Shown: positions 19,701-28,465 of the stretch, in pieces
Layout of the letters: each line of letters starts with the position of its first letter
How positions within the stretch are numbered: position 1 is the stretch's first letter
The notes under the pieces: generated by a model
The model's database searches: none
What the model was told of the DNA's origin: nothing
Seen by the model: the letters and a program-made list of their open reading frames with translations, nothing else
Program-made: the position numbers and the translations under genes
NCBI GenBank assembly: GCA_004213215.1
Contig: SHAO01000004.1
Coordinates: 1 to 36,733 of the forward strand
Source: Candidatus Pelagibacterales bacterium
GTDB taxonomy: Bacteria > Pseudomonadota > Alphaproteobacteria > Pelagibacterales > Pelagibacteraceae
Direction: 5' to 3'
Length of the DNA: 36,733 nt

Positions 19701-20498
19701 ATGAACAAAAAAAATAAGTTAAAATATTATAAGTTTTTAAATTCACTTCCAAAAAAACTAAATAAGCTCTATTTTTCTAAATTAAAAGGAAAATTTAAAT
19801 TAAAAAATAAATCAAAAAATAAAAGTGGGTTTGATCCAGTAACTAATATAGATAGAGCTTTTGAGTTCTTTTTAAGAAGTGAGATTTTAAAATTTTTTCC
19901 AAATGATGGAATTGTTGGCGAGGAGTTTGGAGAAAGAAAAACAAAAAATGGTTTTTCTTGGATACTTGATCCAATAGATGGGACTAGATCTTTTATTATT
20001 AACAGCCCCACATGGAGCAATCTAATAAGTGTCAATTACAAAAATGAGCCAATTTTAGGATTGGTAAATTTCCCTATGCTAAAAAAGTACTATATAACAG
20101 GCGCAGATCAATCATCGTACCTAGTTGAAAATAATAAATTTAAAAAACTTCGTGTTGCAAAACCGACATCATTTAATAATACAAAAATGGCTGGAAGCTT
20201 TTTTGGTTGGCTGCCGTTAAAAAAACAAATAAAGATAAACAAGTTAGTTGATCTTATGAGGTTTCCATGTTCAGACGCTTTGAGTTATTGCCAACTTTGC
20301 GAAGGAAAATTAGATGCTGTAATTCAATGCTCAAACCGAATATGGGATATACATTGCATGATACCATTAATTAAAAATGCAGGAGGCCAAATTAATACAT
20401 GGAAAAATAAAGATCCCAGATTAGCTGGCAATATCGTAGCTAGTTCTAATATAAAGACACATAAGCAATTGTTAAAAATGCTTAAACCAGTGGCTTAA
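19701..20498 (+). CDS. Inositol monophosphatase / histidinol-phosphatase-like protein
   Basis: DGIVGEEFGE, WILDPIDGTRSFI, IWDIHCMIPLIKNAGG. Confidence 0.9.
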   Translation: MNKKNKLKYYKFLNSLPKKLNKLYFSKLKGKFKLKNKSKNKSGFDPVTNIDRAFEFFLRSEILKFFPNDGIVGEEFGERKTKNGFSWILDPIDGTRSFIINSPTWSNLISVNYKNEPILGLVNFPMLKKYYITGADQSSYLVENNKFKKLRVAKPTSFNNTKMAGSFFGWLPLKKQIKINKLVDLMRFPCSDALSYCQLCEGKLDAVIQCSNRIWDIHCMIPLIKNAGGQINTWKNKDPRLAGNIVASSNIKTHKQLLKMLKPVA

Positions 20499-20502
20499 GT
20501 AA

Positions 20503-21153
20503 ATGTCGCACCTATTAATACATAGGGGATTAGCAAAAAGAAATTTCACCGAGAATACTATTTCATCTTTTAGATATTGTTTTAAAAAAAAGTATGGAAT
20601 TGAAACTGATATACATTGCACTAAAGATGGTAAGATAGTTTGCTTTCATGATTTTAACCTCAAAAGTAAATTTAAGATTAATAAGTCTTTAAAGAATCTT
20701 AAATATCAAGATTTATTAAAAATTAGTAAGGCTAAAAAAAAACCTATTCCATTATTAAATGATTTAATTAAATTATCTAAAAATAAAAGATTTTTGATGT
20801 TGGAAATAAAGCCTTTGTTTAGTAAAGAAAATCTTAAAGTTTTATTAAAAGAAATAAAGAAATTAAAAAACTATTCTCTTACATCTTTCAAAGAAAAAAA
20901 TATAATCAATTTATATAAATTGAAAAAAGATTTAAATTTAGGCTTACTAATCCCATCGACATTTACATTTAAAAAGATTATTAAAAAAAGTAAAAAAAAA
21001 TATGTGAAATTTTTAGTTTTAGAAAAGAAGTTTTTAAAAGAAAAAAAACTCAATGTAATTAGAAAAAAAATTTATTTTTATACTATTAAGGATAAAAAAT
21101 TATTTAATCAATTTAGTAATAAAAATCTTATATTTGAAAATCTATATTTGTAA
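20503..21153 (+). CDS. Glycerophosphodiester phosphodiesterase-family protein
   Basis: LLIHRGLAKRNFTENTISSF, GIETDIHCTKDGKIVCFHDFNL, LMLEIKP. Confidence 0.87.
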   Translation: MSHLLIHRGLAKRNFTENTISSFRYCFKKKYGIETDIHCTKDGKIVCFHDFNLKSKFKINKSLKNLKYQDLLKISKAKKKPIPLLNDLIKLSKNKRFLMLEIKPLFSKENLKVLLKEIKKLKNYSLTSFKEKNIINLYKLKKDLNLGLLIPSTFTFKKIIKKSKKKYVKFLVLEKKFLKEKKLNVIRKKIYFYTIKDKKLFNQFSNKNLIFENLYL

Positions 21154-21158
21154 CTTAA

Positions 21159-22286
21159 TTATTTTTTTAAGTAGTTTAATCTTCCAAGAATTTCATCTCT
21201 GTCAATATAATATCCTTGCAAATGTCTATGACCTGAATTTGGATCAAAAGCAGTTCTTCCATGTAAAACTCTTCTATTATTGAATGAAAATATGTCACCG
21301 GGGTTTAATCTAAATTTAATTTGAAATCTATCGTCATGAAGCAGGTTTCCAAATCTATGATGTGCTTTATAAACCTTATCCATAATATCAGGGTGACAAT
21401 CTAATATATCCATTGTGGCAACACTAAATCTTATATCATTGTAATCTTTATCTTTAGTTAGAGAAACTGCTGGAGCATGAAAACCTCTAATTGATTCTTG
21501 AGTATAATCTTTGTCTCTAAATTTAAGAGGTACGCTTACTAAAGTTTCAAATATTTCTATTTCATTATGTTTCAAATAATCTACAACTGAAAATCCATCT
21601 ACTGCTGACGAATCTCCTCCCTCTGCAGAATTTATTAAGCAATGTAGAAATTGATACCCAGGAGGTGTTTCGAACCAGGGTAAGTCCATATGATTATTTA
21701 GAGCGTGTGCTGAATAAGCTGAATTATTTGGCTTAGGGATATTAATAACTTCAAATGGTGTTTTAAAAAAAGTTTCTCTTGTATGACTTATTCTATTTAG
21801 TACAGAAAAAGCAGATTCTTTCTCAATGGGCGTATTTTTGACAATTGCAATTCCTTTGCGGTGCAGAATCTCTAGCCATTTTATTAAACCTTTATCTGAT
21901 GAAATTATTTCATCATGCTCAACACTTATCGAGTCTAGATTATTCTGAAGCGAATTATTCCAAAGTTTATAGGGTGAAATATATTTTTGTTTACTTTTTA
22001 AAGTATAACAATTTTTTCTAAGCCATTTTGGATCATAGTAGCTAGTGTGATCACCTTCGCTCCATTTAATTTCTAACTTACCATCATGATTAATTTTAAA
22101 ATCTTTTGCTTTTATATTAGTCGAAACTTTAAGAATATTGAACATTCTGTGTCTCGAGTCCTTATCGTGGGCTGTTGGACAATTATCTCTTAACCAAAGA
22201 TAATTAAAATTACTTTTTTCTCCGTCGCTCCATTCAACATCTAGACCTGAGCCATTCTGAGAAATTTTTAAAATATTTATTTCCAT
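21159..22286 (-). CDS. Gamma-butyrobetaine hydroxylase-like Fe(II)/2OG dioxygenase
   Basis: N-terminal LWLRDNCPTAHDKDSRHR, NHMDLPWFETPPGYQFLHC, GGDSSAVDGFSV, RRVLHGRTAF; carnitine-type gene neighbourhood. Confidence 0.87.
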   Translation of the reverse strand: MEINILKISQNGSGLDVEWSDGEKSNFNYLWLRDNCPTAHDKDSRHRMFNILKVSTNIKAKDFKINHDGKLEIKWSEGDHTSYYDPKWLRKNCYTLKSKQKYISPYKLWNNSLQNNLDSISVEHDEIISSDKGLIKWLEILHRKGIAIVKNTPIEKESAFSVLNRISHTRETFFKTPFEVINIPKPNNSAYSAHALNNHMDLPWFETPPGYQFLHCLINSAEGGDSSAVDGFSVVDYLKHNEIEIFETLVSVPLKFRDKDYTQESIRGFHAPAVSLTKDKDYNDIRFSVATMDILDCHPDIMDKVYKAHHRFGNLLHDDRFQIKFRLNPGDIFSFNNRRVLHGRTAFDPNSGHRHLQGYYIDRDEILGRLNYLKK

Positions 22287-22319
22287 TAAAATATCATTAT
22301 TTTATTTTATTAAATTTTC

Positions 22320-22340
22320 AATTCAATTAATAATTGAATT
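22320..22340. promoter_or_regulatory. Operator-like perfect palindrome between divergent genes
   Basis: aattcaatta-a-taattgaatt, 10-nt perfect arms in the GBBH/proX divergent intergenic region. Confidence 0.4.
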
Positions 22341-22463
22341 CTTATTTTTATTTTACAAAAAATGCTCATATCAATAGACTATTTCTAACCACTAAAGGGT
22401 TGTTTTTTACAAGATTTCACGTTGTAATACCCAAGTTTAAACTAATAACAGGAGGGAAATTTA

Positions 22464-23489
22464 ATGAAATTTCTAAAAAACCTATTACTTTCATTTGTAT
22501 TTGCTGGAGTAATGGCTCTAGGAACAACTAGTGCTAATGCTGCATGTAAAGTACATTTGGGAGATTTCGACTGGGATAGTGCTAACGTACACACTGCGAT
22601 AGTCGGTTTTATAATTAAAAATGGTTATGGGTGTGAAGTTGAGGTTACTAAAGGAAGTACAAGCCCAATAATGGCTGCTCATTACGACCAGCAACTAGAT
22701 ATTATTACTGAGGTTTGGAGAGATAATATTGTTCAAATGCATGAGGAAGCAGTTGCAAAAGGACAAATTGTTGAACTTGGAGTTAACACTCCTTCATCTA
22801 CTCAAGGTTTCTATGTAGATAAAGCAACTTCAGATAAATATGGCTTAAAAAGTGTTGAAGACATGAAAAAACCTGAGATCGCAAAACTATTTGCTGATCC
22901 CGAGGCGCCTGGAAAAGGTAGAATGACAAGCTGTATTTCAGGATGGACTTGCTACACGATTAATTTAGTAAAACACAAAGTTTATGGTTTAGATGAATTC
23001 TATACTAACTTTGACCCAGGCTCTGGTGGAGCTTTAGATGCAGCAATTGCCGGTGCATTTAAAAAAGGTAAACCAGTATTTTCTTACTACTGGACACCAA
23101 CAGGTTTAATGGGAAAAGTTGATCTTGTTCAACTTAAAGAACCAGCATACGAAAATGCTTGTTGGACAAAAATGATGGCAGTAGTTGAAAAAATTAAAGC
23201 TGATGGTCCTGATGCATACACAGAAACATGTGCTAGTGCTTATGTGGATATGGCTTTAACAAAATCCGCTACAACTAAGTTTGCAAACGACCCAGCAAAC
23301 AAACCAATCATTGACTTTGTTAAACAGTACTCATTACCAACAGCTGAAGTTAACAAATCACTTGCTTTCTATATTGATGAATCCGGTGGAGATATGGAAG
23401 CAACTGCTAAGAATTACTTAAAGTCCGATGATGCATGGACTAAATGGGTTCCAGCAGATGTTGCAAGTAAAGTTAAAGCTGCGCTTTAA
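22464..23489 (+). CDS. proX: Glycine betaine/carnitine-type ABC transporter substrate-binding protein (ProX/OpuAC-like)
   Basis: Signal peptide; VHLGDFDWDSANVHTAIVGFII, ITEVWRDNI, GWTCYTINLVKHKVYGLDEFY; gaggg SD. Confidence 0.88.
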   Translation: MKFLKNLLLSFVFAGVMALGTTSANAACKVHLGDFDWDSANVHTAIVGFIIKNGYGCEVEVTKGSTSPIMAAHYDQQLDIITEVWRDNIVQMHEEAVAKGQIVELGVNTPSSTQGFYVDKATSDKYGLKSVEDMKKPEIAKLFADPEAPGKGRMTSCISGWTCYTINLVKHKVYGLDEFYTNFDPGSGGALDAAIAGAFKKGKPVFSYYWTPTGLMGKVDLVQLKEPAYENACWTKMMAVVEKIKADGPDAYTETCASAYVDMALTKSATTKFANDPANKPIIDFVKQYSLPTAEVNKSLAFYIDESGGDMEATAKNYLKSDDAWTKWVPADVASKVKAAL

Positions 23490-23507
23490 TTTTTAAAAAA
23501 TATTATA

Positions 23508-23538
23508 CTAAGAGCCCTAACGGGCTCTTAGTTTTTTT
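23508..23538 (+). terminator. Intrinsic terminator between proX and proW
   Basis: ctaagagccc(23508-23517)/gggctcttag(23522-23531), 4-nt loop, followed by 7 T. Confidence 0.92.
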
Positions 23539-23550
23539 GTAGGTATATAG

Positions 23551-24573
23551 ATGGAAAAGTATAAAAAATATATTAATTTAATTTATTTAGCTATTTTTGT
23601 AGGAATGGTTGTTATGGCTTACACAACCTCGAAATATAGACCTGAAAGCGTTTTTGTTTTATTTACAGATCTTTCTTGGCTGGGTGACTGGCCTAAATGG
23701 TTAGACTTTCCATTAATGCCATTTTTAAATAAATGGTTTGATATTCTGATTGTCAAATACGGAATTATGTTTGAAGGAATTAATTTTTTCTTACTAGGTA
23801 TATATGGCCAAATGAAAAATTTCTTAGTAGGTCTTCCTTGGCCAATAGTTATGATTTCAGTCATATTGCTTGCTTACTTTGCAAGTGGAAAACAAATGGG
23901 AACAACAATAATGGTTGGTTTCTGTGTTTTTTTTCTTGGATTTCTTAGTCCTAGATATTGGGACAAGTGTATAATGACAACAACGATAGTCGTTATTGGA
24001 ATGTTGCTTTGTTTAGTAATTGGTATTCCTATTGGAATAGCTATGGCGCGAAATAAAAAAGTAAGAAATGCATTATTACCGATCCTTGATTTGATGCAGA
24101 CCATACCAAGTTTTTGTTATTTAATTCCAGGAATTTTATTATTTGGATTAGGGGCGGTTCCGGCAATAGTTGCAATTTTTGTATATGCTGTTCCTCCACT
24201 TATAAGATTAACCGATTTAGGAATAAGATTGGTTGATAAAGAAGTTATCGAAGCAGCGGAGGCTTTTGGAGCAAATAAAAAACAAAAGTTATGGGGGGTG
24301 CAACTTCCTTTAGCTTTACCCAATATAATGCAAGGAATTAACCAATGTACGATGATGTCCTTAGCAATGGTTGTTATAGCTTCGATGATAGGAACAAGAG
24401 GAATAGGGGATGAAGTATTACTTGGTTTACAGCAGCTTAATGTCGGCATGGCTACAGAAGCAGGAATAGCTATTGTTCTTTTAGCTATAATTTTTGATAG
24501 AATAACACAATCTTATGGTGAAAGAATGCAAGAAAGAGTTCACCATACGAAGGAAAAGGTAAAATTAAAATAA
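23551..24573 (+). CDS. proW: Betaine/proline-type ABC transporter permease (ProW-like)
   Basis: GIPIGIAMARNKKVRNALLPILDLMQTIPSFCYLIP and EAAEAFGANKKQKLWGVQLPLALPNIMQGINQ EAA loop. Confidence 0.93.
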   Translation: MEKYKKYINLIYLAIFVGMVVMAYTTSKYRPESVFVLFTDLSWLGDWPKWLDFPLMPFLNKWFDILIVKYGIMFEGINFFLLGIYGQMKNFLVGLPWPIVMISVILLAYFASGKQMGTTIMVGFCVFFLGFLSPRYWDKCIMTTTIVVIGMLLCLVIGIPIGIAMARNKKVRNALLPILDLMQTIPSFCYLIPGILLFGLGAVPAIVAIFVYAVPPLIRLTDLGIRLVDKEVIEAAEAFGANKKQKLWGVQLPLALPNIMQGINQCTMMSLAMVVIASMIGTRGIGDEVLLGLQQLNVGMATEAGIAIVLLAIIFDRITQSYGERMQERVHHTKEKVKLK

Positions 24574-25625
24574 TGTCTACTAAAATAGAAATAAAAAACG
24601 TTTATAAAATTTTTGGAGAAAATCCAGCTAAAGTTCTTCCAATGGTTCAAGAGGGAGCTACAAAAGAAGAGGTTTTAGAACAAACAGGTCATACAGTTGG
24701 TCTTGATAATGTTTCTATAAATGTACAAGAAGGCGAAACTTTTGTGTGCATGGGATTATCTGGTTCAGGAAAATCAACGCTTATTCGTCATATTAACAGG
24801 TTAATAGACCCAACTGCGGGAGAGGTTTCTGTAGAGGGAACAAATGTGATGCAGCTTGATCAAAAAAGTTTAATTGAATTTAGAAGACATAAAATGAGCA
24901 TGGTCTTTCAAAGATTTGGATTATTTCCACACAAAACTGTAATTCAAAATGTTGGTTACGGTCTAGAAGTTCAGGGCAAAGAGAAAAATGAAATAGAAAA
25001 AGTTGCTATGGAAAAAATAGATGCCGTAGGTTTAATTGGTTTTGAACATATGTATCCAAACCAATTATCTGGAGGTATGCAACAACGTGTAGGTTTAGCA
25101 CGTGCGCTTGCGACAAACACAGATATTATGCTAATGGATGAAGCTTTTAGTGCACTAGATCCACTTATTAGAAGTGATATGCAAAAACAGCTTATTGATT
25201 TGCAAGCAGAATTAAAAAAAACAATTGTTTTTATTACTCACGACTTGGATGAATCATTGAGACTAGGCGATCATATAGGAATTTTAAATGGAGGAAGATT
25301 AGTTCAAGTTGGAACACCAATAGAAATTATAATGAAACCTGCAGATGATTATGTAGCTGCATTTGTAAAAGATGTAAATCGTGCAAAAGTTATTAAAGCT
25401 AAAATAATTATGGTGTCACCACAAAAATTTAAAGGTACTAAAAATTCAAACACCATTAAGGTAAATGAAGATGCTTTTCTAGATGAATTTTTACCTAAGG
25501 TTTGCTTAACTCCAGCAACAATTGAAGTGGTTGATAAAAGTGGAAACTTAAAAGGATATATTACTGATAAAGAATTATCCAAGGCTTTAACCAAGACCCA
25601 CTCAAATGGCGTTGTTAAATCTTAA
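24573..25625 (+). CDS. proV: Betaine/proline-type ABC transporter ATP-binding protein (ProV-like)
   Basis: GLSGSGKSTLIRHINRL, LSGGMQQRVGLARAL, LMDEAFSALDPLIR; start overlaps proW stop. Confidence 0.94.
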   Translation: MSTKIEIKNVYKIFGENPAKVLPMVQEGATKEEVLEQTGHTVGLDNVSINVQEGETFVCMGLSGSGKSTLIRHINRLIDPTAGEVSVEGTNVMQLDQKSLIEFRRHKMSMVFQRFGLFPHKTVIQNVGYGLEVQGKEKNEIEKVAMEKIDAVGLIGFEHMYPNQLSGGMQQRVGLARALATNTDIMLMDEAFSALDPLIRSDMQKQLIDLQAELKKTIVFITHDLDESLRLGDHIGILNGGRLVQVGTPIEIIMKPADDYVAAFVKDVNRAKVIKAKIIMVSPQKFKGTKNSNTIKVNEDAFLDEFLPKVCLTPATIEVVDKSGNLKGYITDKELSKALTKTHSNGVVKS

Positions 25626-26394
25626 AAATAAAAAAATAGTCATTTCAGCTGGAGCTTCAGGAATAGGTTGGGCAATAACGAAAGCTTGTATTTCAAAAGG
25701 AGCCTCAGTCTATTTATGTGATATAGACCGGAAAGCATTAAATAAAATTAAAAAACACCCTTTGCATAATAAACGTATTTTTATTTCTGAAATTGATGCT
25801 TCAAATGAAATAGAGGTAATAGATTTTTTTGAAATAATTAAAAAGAAATTTAAAAAACTAGATGCTTTAATTAATAATATTGGAATTGCTGGACCAACAG
25901 GCACTATTGAGAAATTAGAATCTAATGATTGGGAAAAAACAATGCATGTTAATGTAAATAGCCATTTTTATTTTAATAAACAAGCTATACCACTTTTAAA
26001 AAAAACAAGAAGCGCTTCAATAATTAATATTTCATCTGGAGCAGGAATTATGGGTTTTCCTCTGCGCTCACCTTATGCAGCTAGCAAATGGGCAGTGGTT
26101 GGAATGACAAAGACTTTAGCGATGGAACTTGGAAAATATAGAATTAGAGTAAACGCAATATGTCCAGGCACAATTAAAGGCGATAGAATGAAAAGAGTTA
26201 TAAGAGATAAGGCAAAATTTACAAAAATTTCATCAAAAAAAATTGAAAATGAATTTGTTTCTATGGCTTCAATGAACTGTTGGATTTATGAAGATGATAT
26301 AGGAAAGATGTGTTCTTTTTTAATCTCAGATGAAGCAGAAAGAATTTCTGGCCAAATTATTGGAGTTGATGGAAACGCTTTAAGATTAGATTGA
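25606..26394 (+). CDS. Short-chain dehydrogenase/reductase (candidate carnitine dehydrogenase by context)
   Basis: ISAGASGIGWAI, NNIGIAG, YAASKWAVVGMTK; overlaps proV end. Confidence 0.9.
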   Translation: MALLNLKNKKIVISAGASGIGWAITKACISKGASVYLCDIDRKALNKIKKHPLHNKRIFISEIDASNEIEVIDFFEIIKKKFKKLDALINNIGIAGPTGTIEKLESNDWEKTMHVNVNSHFYFNKQAIPLLKKTRSASIINISSGAGIMGFPLRSPYAASKWAVVGMTKTLAMELGKYRIRVNAICPGTIKGDRMKRVIRDKAKFTKISSKKIENEFVSMASMNCWIYEDDIGKMCSFLISDEAERISGQIIGVDGNALRLD

Positions 26395-27282
26395 TTATTT
26401 ATAATTTTTTAACTTTAGTTTTTCCCTAGTTTCAGCGGGAGTCATAGTTGATACACCAAGATCATTTACAATCCTTATTGCTTTTTCAACTAATTGAGCG
26501 TTTGTTGCTAATTTCCCTTTAGATAAATATAAATTATCTTCAAGTCCTACTCTTGGGTTTCCTCCCATAACTACAGTCTGGGCAACAAAAGGCATTTCAT
26601 TTTTTGAAATTGCAAAACCTGACCAAATACCTTCCTTTGGCATAATATCTTTCATTGCTTGCATAGCTGAAGTTGTTGCTGGCGCACCCCACGGTATACC
26701 AAGACACATTTGAAACATTGGTGGATCATTTAATAATCCTTCTTTATATAATTGAGCACCAAACCACATATTTCCTAAATCAAAAGCCTCTATTTCAGGT
26801 TTAACATTTATTTCTTGTAATCTTTTTGCAGCTTTTCTTAAATCATTAGGGGTGTTTACCGTAATTACAGAACTGTCTCCAAAGTTTAAGGTTCCACAAT
26901 CTAATGTACATATTTCTGGCAAAAATTGTTCGGCGTTAGCAATTCTTTCCATAACATTTGCCATATCTGTTAAAGGACCAAACTCCAAAGGGTTTTTTCC
27001 TTGTCCAATATCTAAATCACCTCCCATACCCGTTGTTAAATTTAAAATAACATCTGTGTCACTTGAGCGAATTCTATCAACAACCTCTTTATATAATTCT
27101 AATCTTCTACTTGGTGTTCCATCTTCTTCTCTAACATGGATATGTGCAATGGCTGCTCCAGCTTTTGCAGCTTCAATTGCTGCTTTAGCTATTTGTTCAG
27201 GTGTTTTTGGTAAATCAGGATGTTTTTTTGCAGTATCGCCTGATCCAGTTACCGCACAAGATACAAAGACATTTTTATTCAT
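26395..27282 (-). CDS. BKACE/DUF849 beta-keto acid cleavage enzyme (candidate 3-dehydrocarnitine cleavage)
   Basis: IHVREEDGTPSRRLELYKEVV, NLTTGMGG, EIEAFDLGNMWF. Confidence 0.92.
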   Translation of the reverse strand: MNKNVFVSCAVTGSGDTAKKHPDLPKTPEQIAKAAIEAAKAGAAIAHIHVREEDGTPSRRLELYKEVVDRIRSSDTDVILNLTTGMGGDLDIGQGKNPLEFGPLTDMANVMERIANAEQFLPEICTLDCGTLNFGDSSVITVNTPNDLRKAAKRLQEINVKPEIEAFDLGNMWFGAQLYKEGLLNDPPMFQMCLGIPWGAPATTSAMQAMKDIMPKEGIWSGFAISKNEMPFVAQTVVMGGNPRVGLEDNLYLSKGKLATNAQLVEKAIRIVNDLGVSTMTPAETREKLKLKNYK

Positions 27283-27950
27283 GCTACTATTTTCTTTCTA
27301 AAATTACATAATCCACAGTAAGGGTTTGATCTAGGAGTTTCATCAGAATTTAAAACATCTAATATTCTTGAAATATAATTTATTAAATTTTGATCATTTT
27401 TTTTAATTTCGAACCACATTGTGTTCATATATATATTACAATCTTTTTCACTAGCTGAAGATATACTGCTTGGATCAAAACAAAATATTCCAAGTTTTTT
27501 AATAGGATCTAATTTTAAACTACCACTTCTTGGTTTTTGCATCATTAAAGCATAACTTTGTAACTGGGTGGCATAAGTATCTATTTTTTTTTCACTGATA
27601 GCTGTTGTTTTAAAATCGATAATAGTAAAAGAATTTTTGTGCTCAATATATCCATCAATCTTACCACTCATCGTAAAGGGTCTTTTTTTATTATCATACA
27701 AAATCTCTGAATAAAGCATTTTGTTATAATTTGCTATTATCTTCCCTTCTTCTAGATCTTGAGAAATTAATTTACTAGATTTCTCATGATAATAATTCTT
27801 TTGAAGACTATCAAGTTTAGAAAATATTGAGGGAAAAGGAACTTTAATTTCTATTCCATGGACTTTTTTATCATAATAACATTTCTGACAATTTTCAAAA
27901 CCAAACGCAAATTCACTGGGAGAAAAATTGAAAATTTTATTTGTAGTCAT
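27279..27950 (-). CDS. PD-(D/E)XK nuclease-superfamily protein with Cas4/AddB-like cysteines
   Basis: GKIDGYIEHKNSFTIIDFKTT core and Q...Y motif in TQLQSYALMM; N-terminal CQKC and C-terminal CGLC. Confidence 0.8.
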   Translation of the reverse strand: MTTNKIFNFSPSEFAFGFENCQKCYYDKKVHGIEIKVPFPSIFSKLDSLQKNYYHEKSSKLISQDLEEGKIIANYNKMLYSEILYDNKKRPFTMSGKIDGYIEHKNSFTIIDFKTTAISEKKIDTYATQLQSYALMMQKPRSGSLKLDPIKKLGIFCFDPSSISSASEKDCNIYMNTMWFEIKKNDQNLINYISRILDVLNSDETPRSNPYCGLCNFRKKIVA

Positions 27951-28003
27951 GTATTTTACTAATTGCTCTACTTTCTAATGAATTTATACTATATTAAAAG
28001 AAT

Positions 28004-28465
28004 ATGATTTTAAAAACAGAAAAAGTAATAAAAGAATATACAGATTATAATAATCATCTAAATGTGGCCTTCTATGTGCGTATCTTTGATATAGCGGCTG
28101 ACATTATGTTGGATAATTTTAAAATGGGAGGAGAGTCAGCAAAAAAAGATAAAAAAACTACTTTTGTAGCAGAAATGCATACAATCTATAATCAGGAAGT
28201 TAGATTAGGAGAAGAGGTTGAAACTCATGTAACTTATGTTGACCATGACAAAAAAAGAATTCACTATAAACTTTCAATGTTTCATAAGGAAAAAAAGTAC
28301 CTTGCTGCCACAAATGAGGTTATATCTTTATACGTAGATCTTAGTAAAAGAAAAGTTGTTGAATTTGATGCTGATAGACTAAAAGCTATGGATGATTTTA
28401 TAAAAGATAATTCTTCAAAATTTAATGCAGATAAATTAATTTTTTCAGGAAAATTAAAGAAATAG
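28004..28465 (+). CDS. Hotdog-fold acyl-CoA thioesterase (candidate betainyl-CoA thioesterase)
   Basis: DYNNHLNVAFYVRIFDIAAD 4HBT-type motif; next to the BKACE gene. Confidence 0.83.
   Translation: MILKTEKVIKEYTDYNNHLNVAFYVRIFDIAADIMLDNFKMGGESAKKDKKTTFVAEMHTIYNQEVRLGEEVETHVTYVDHDKKRIHYKLSMFHKEKKYLAATNEVISLYVDLSKRKVVEFDADRLKAMDDFIKDNSSKFNADKLIFSGKLKK

Noticed and set aside
23619-24449. Minus-strand ORFs opposite the ProW-like permease
   Set aside because: Antisense shadows; the plus-strand frame carries clear permease motifs
26852-27301. Plus-strand 149-aa ORF opposite the BKACE gene
   Set aside because: Antisense shadow of a well supported BKACE coding sequence
27279-27950. CRISPR-associated Cas4
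   Set aside because: No repeat-spacer array and no other cas genes in the window; kept only as an orphan Cas4/AddB-like nuclease
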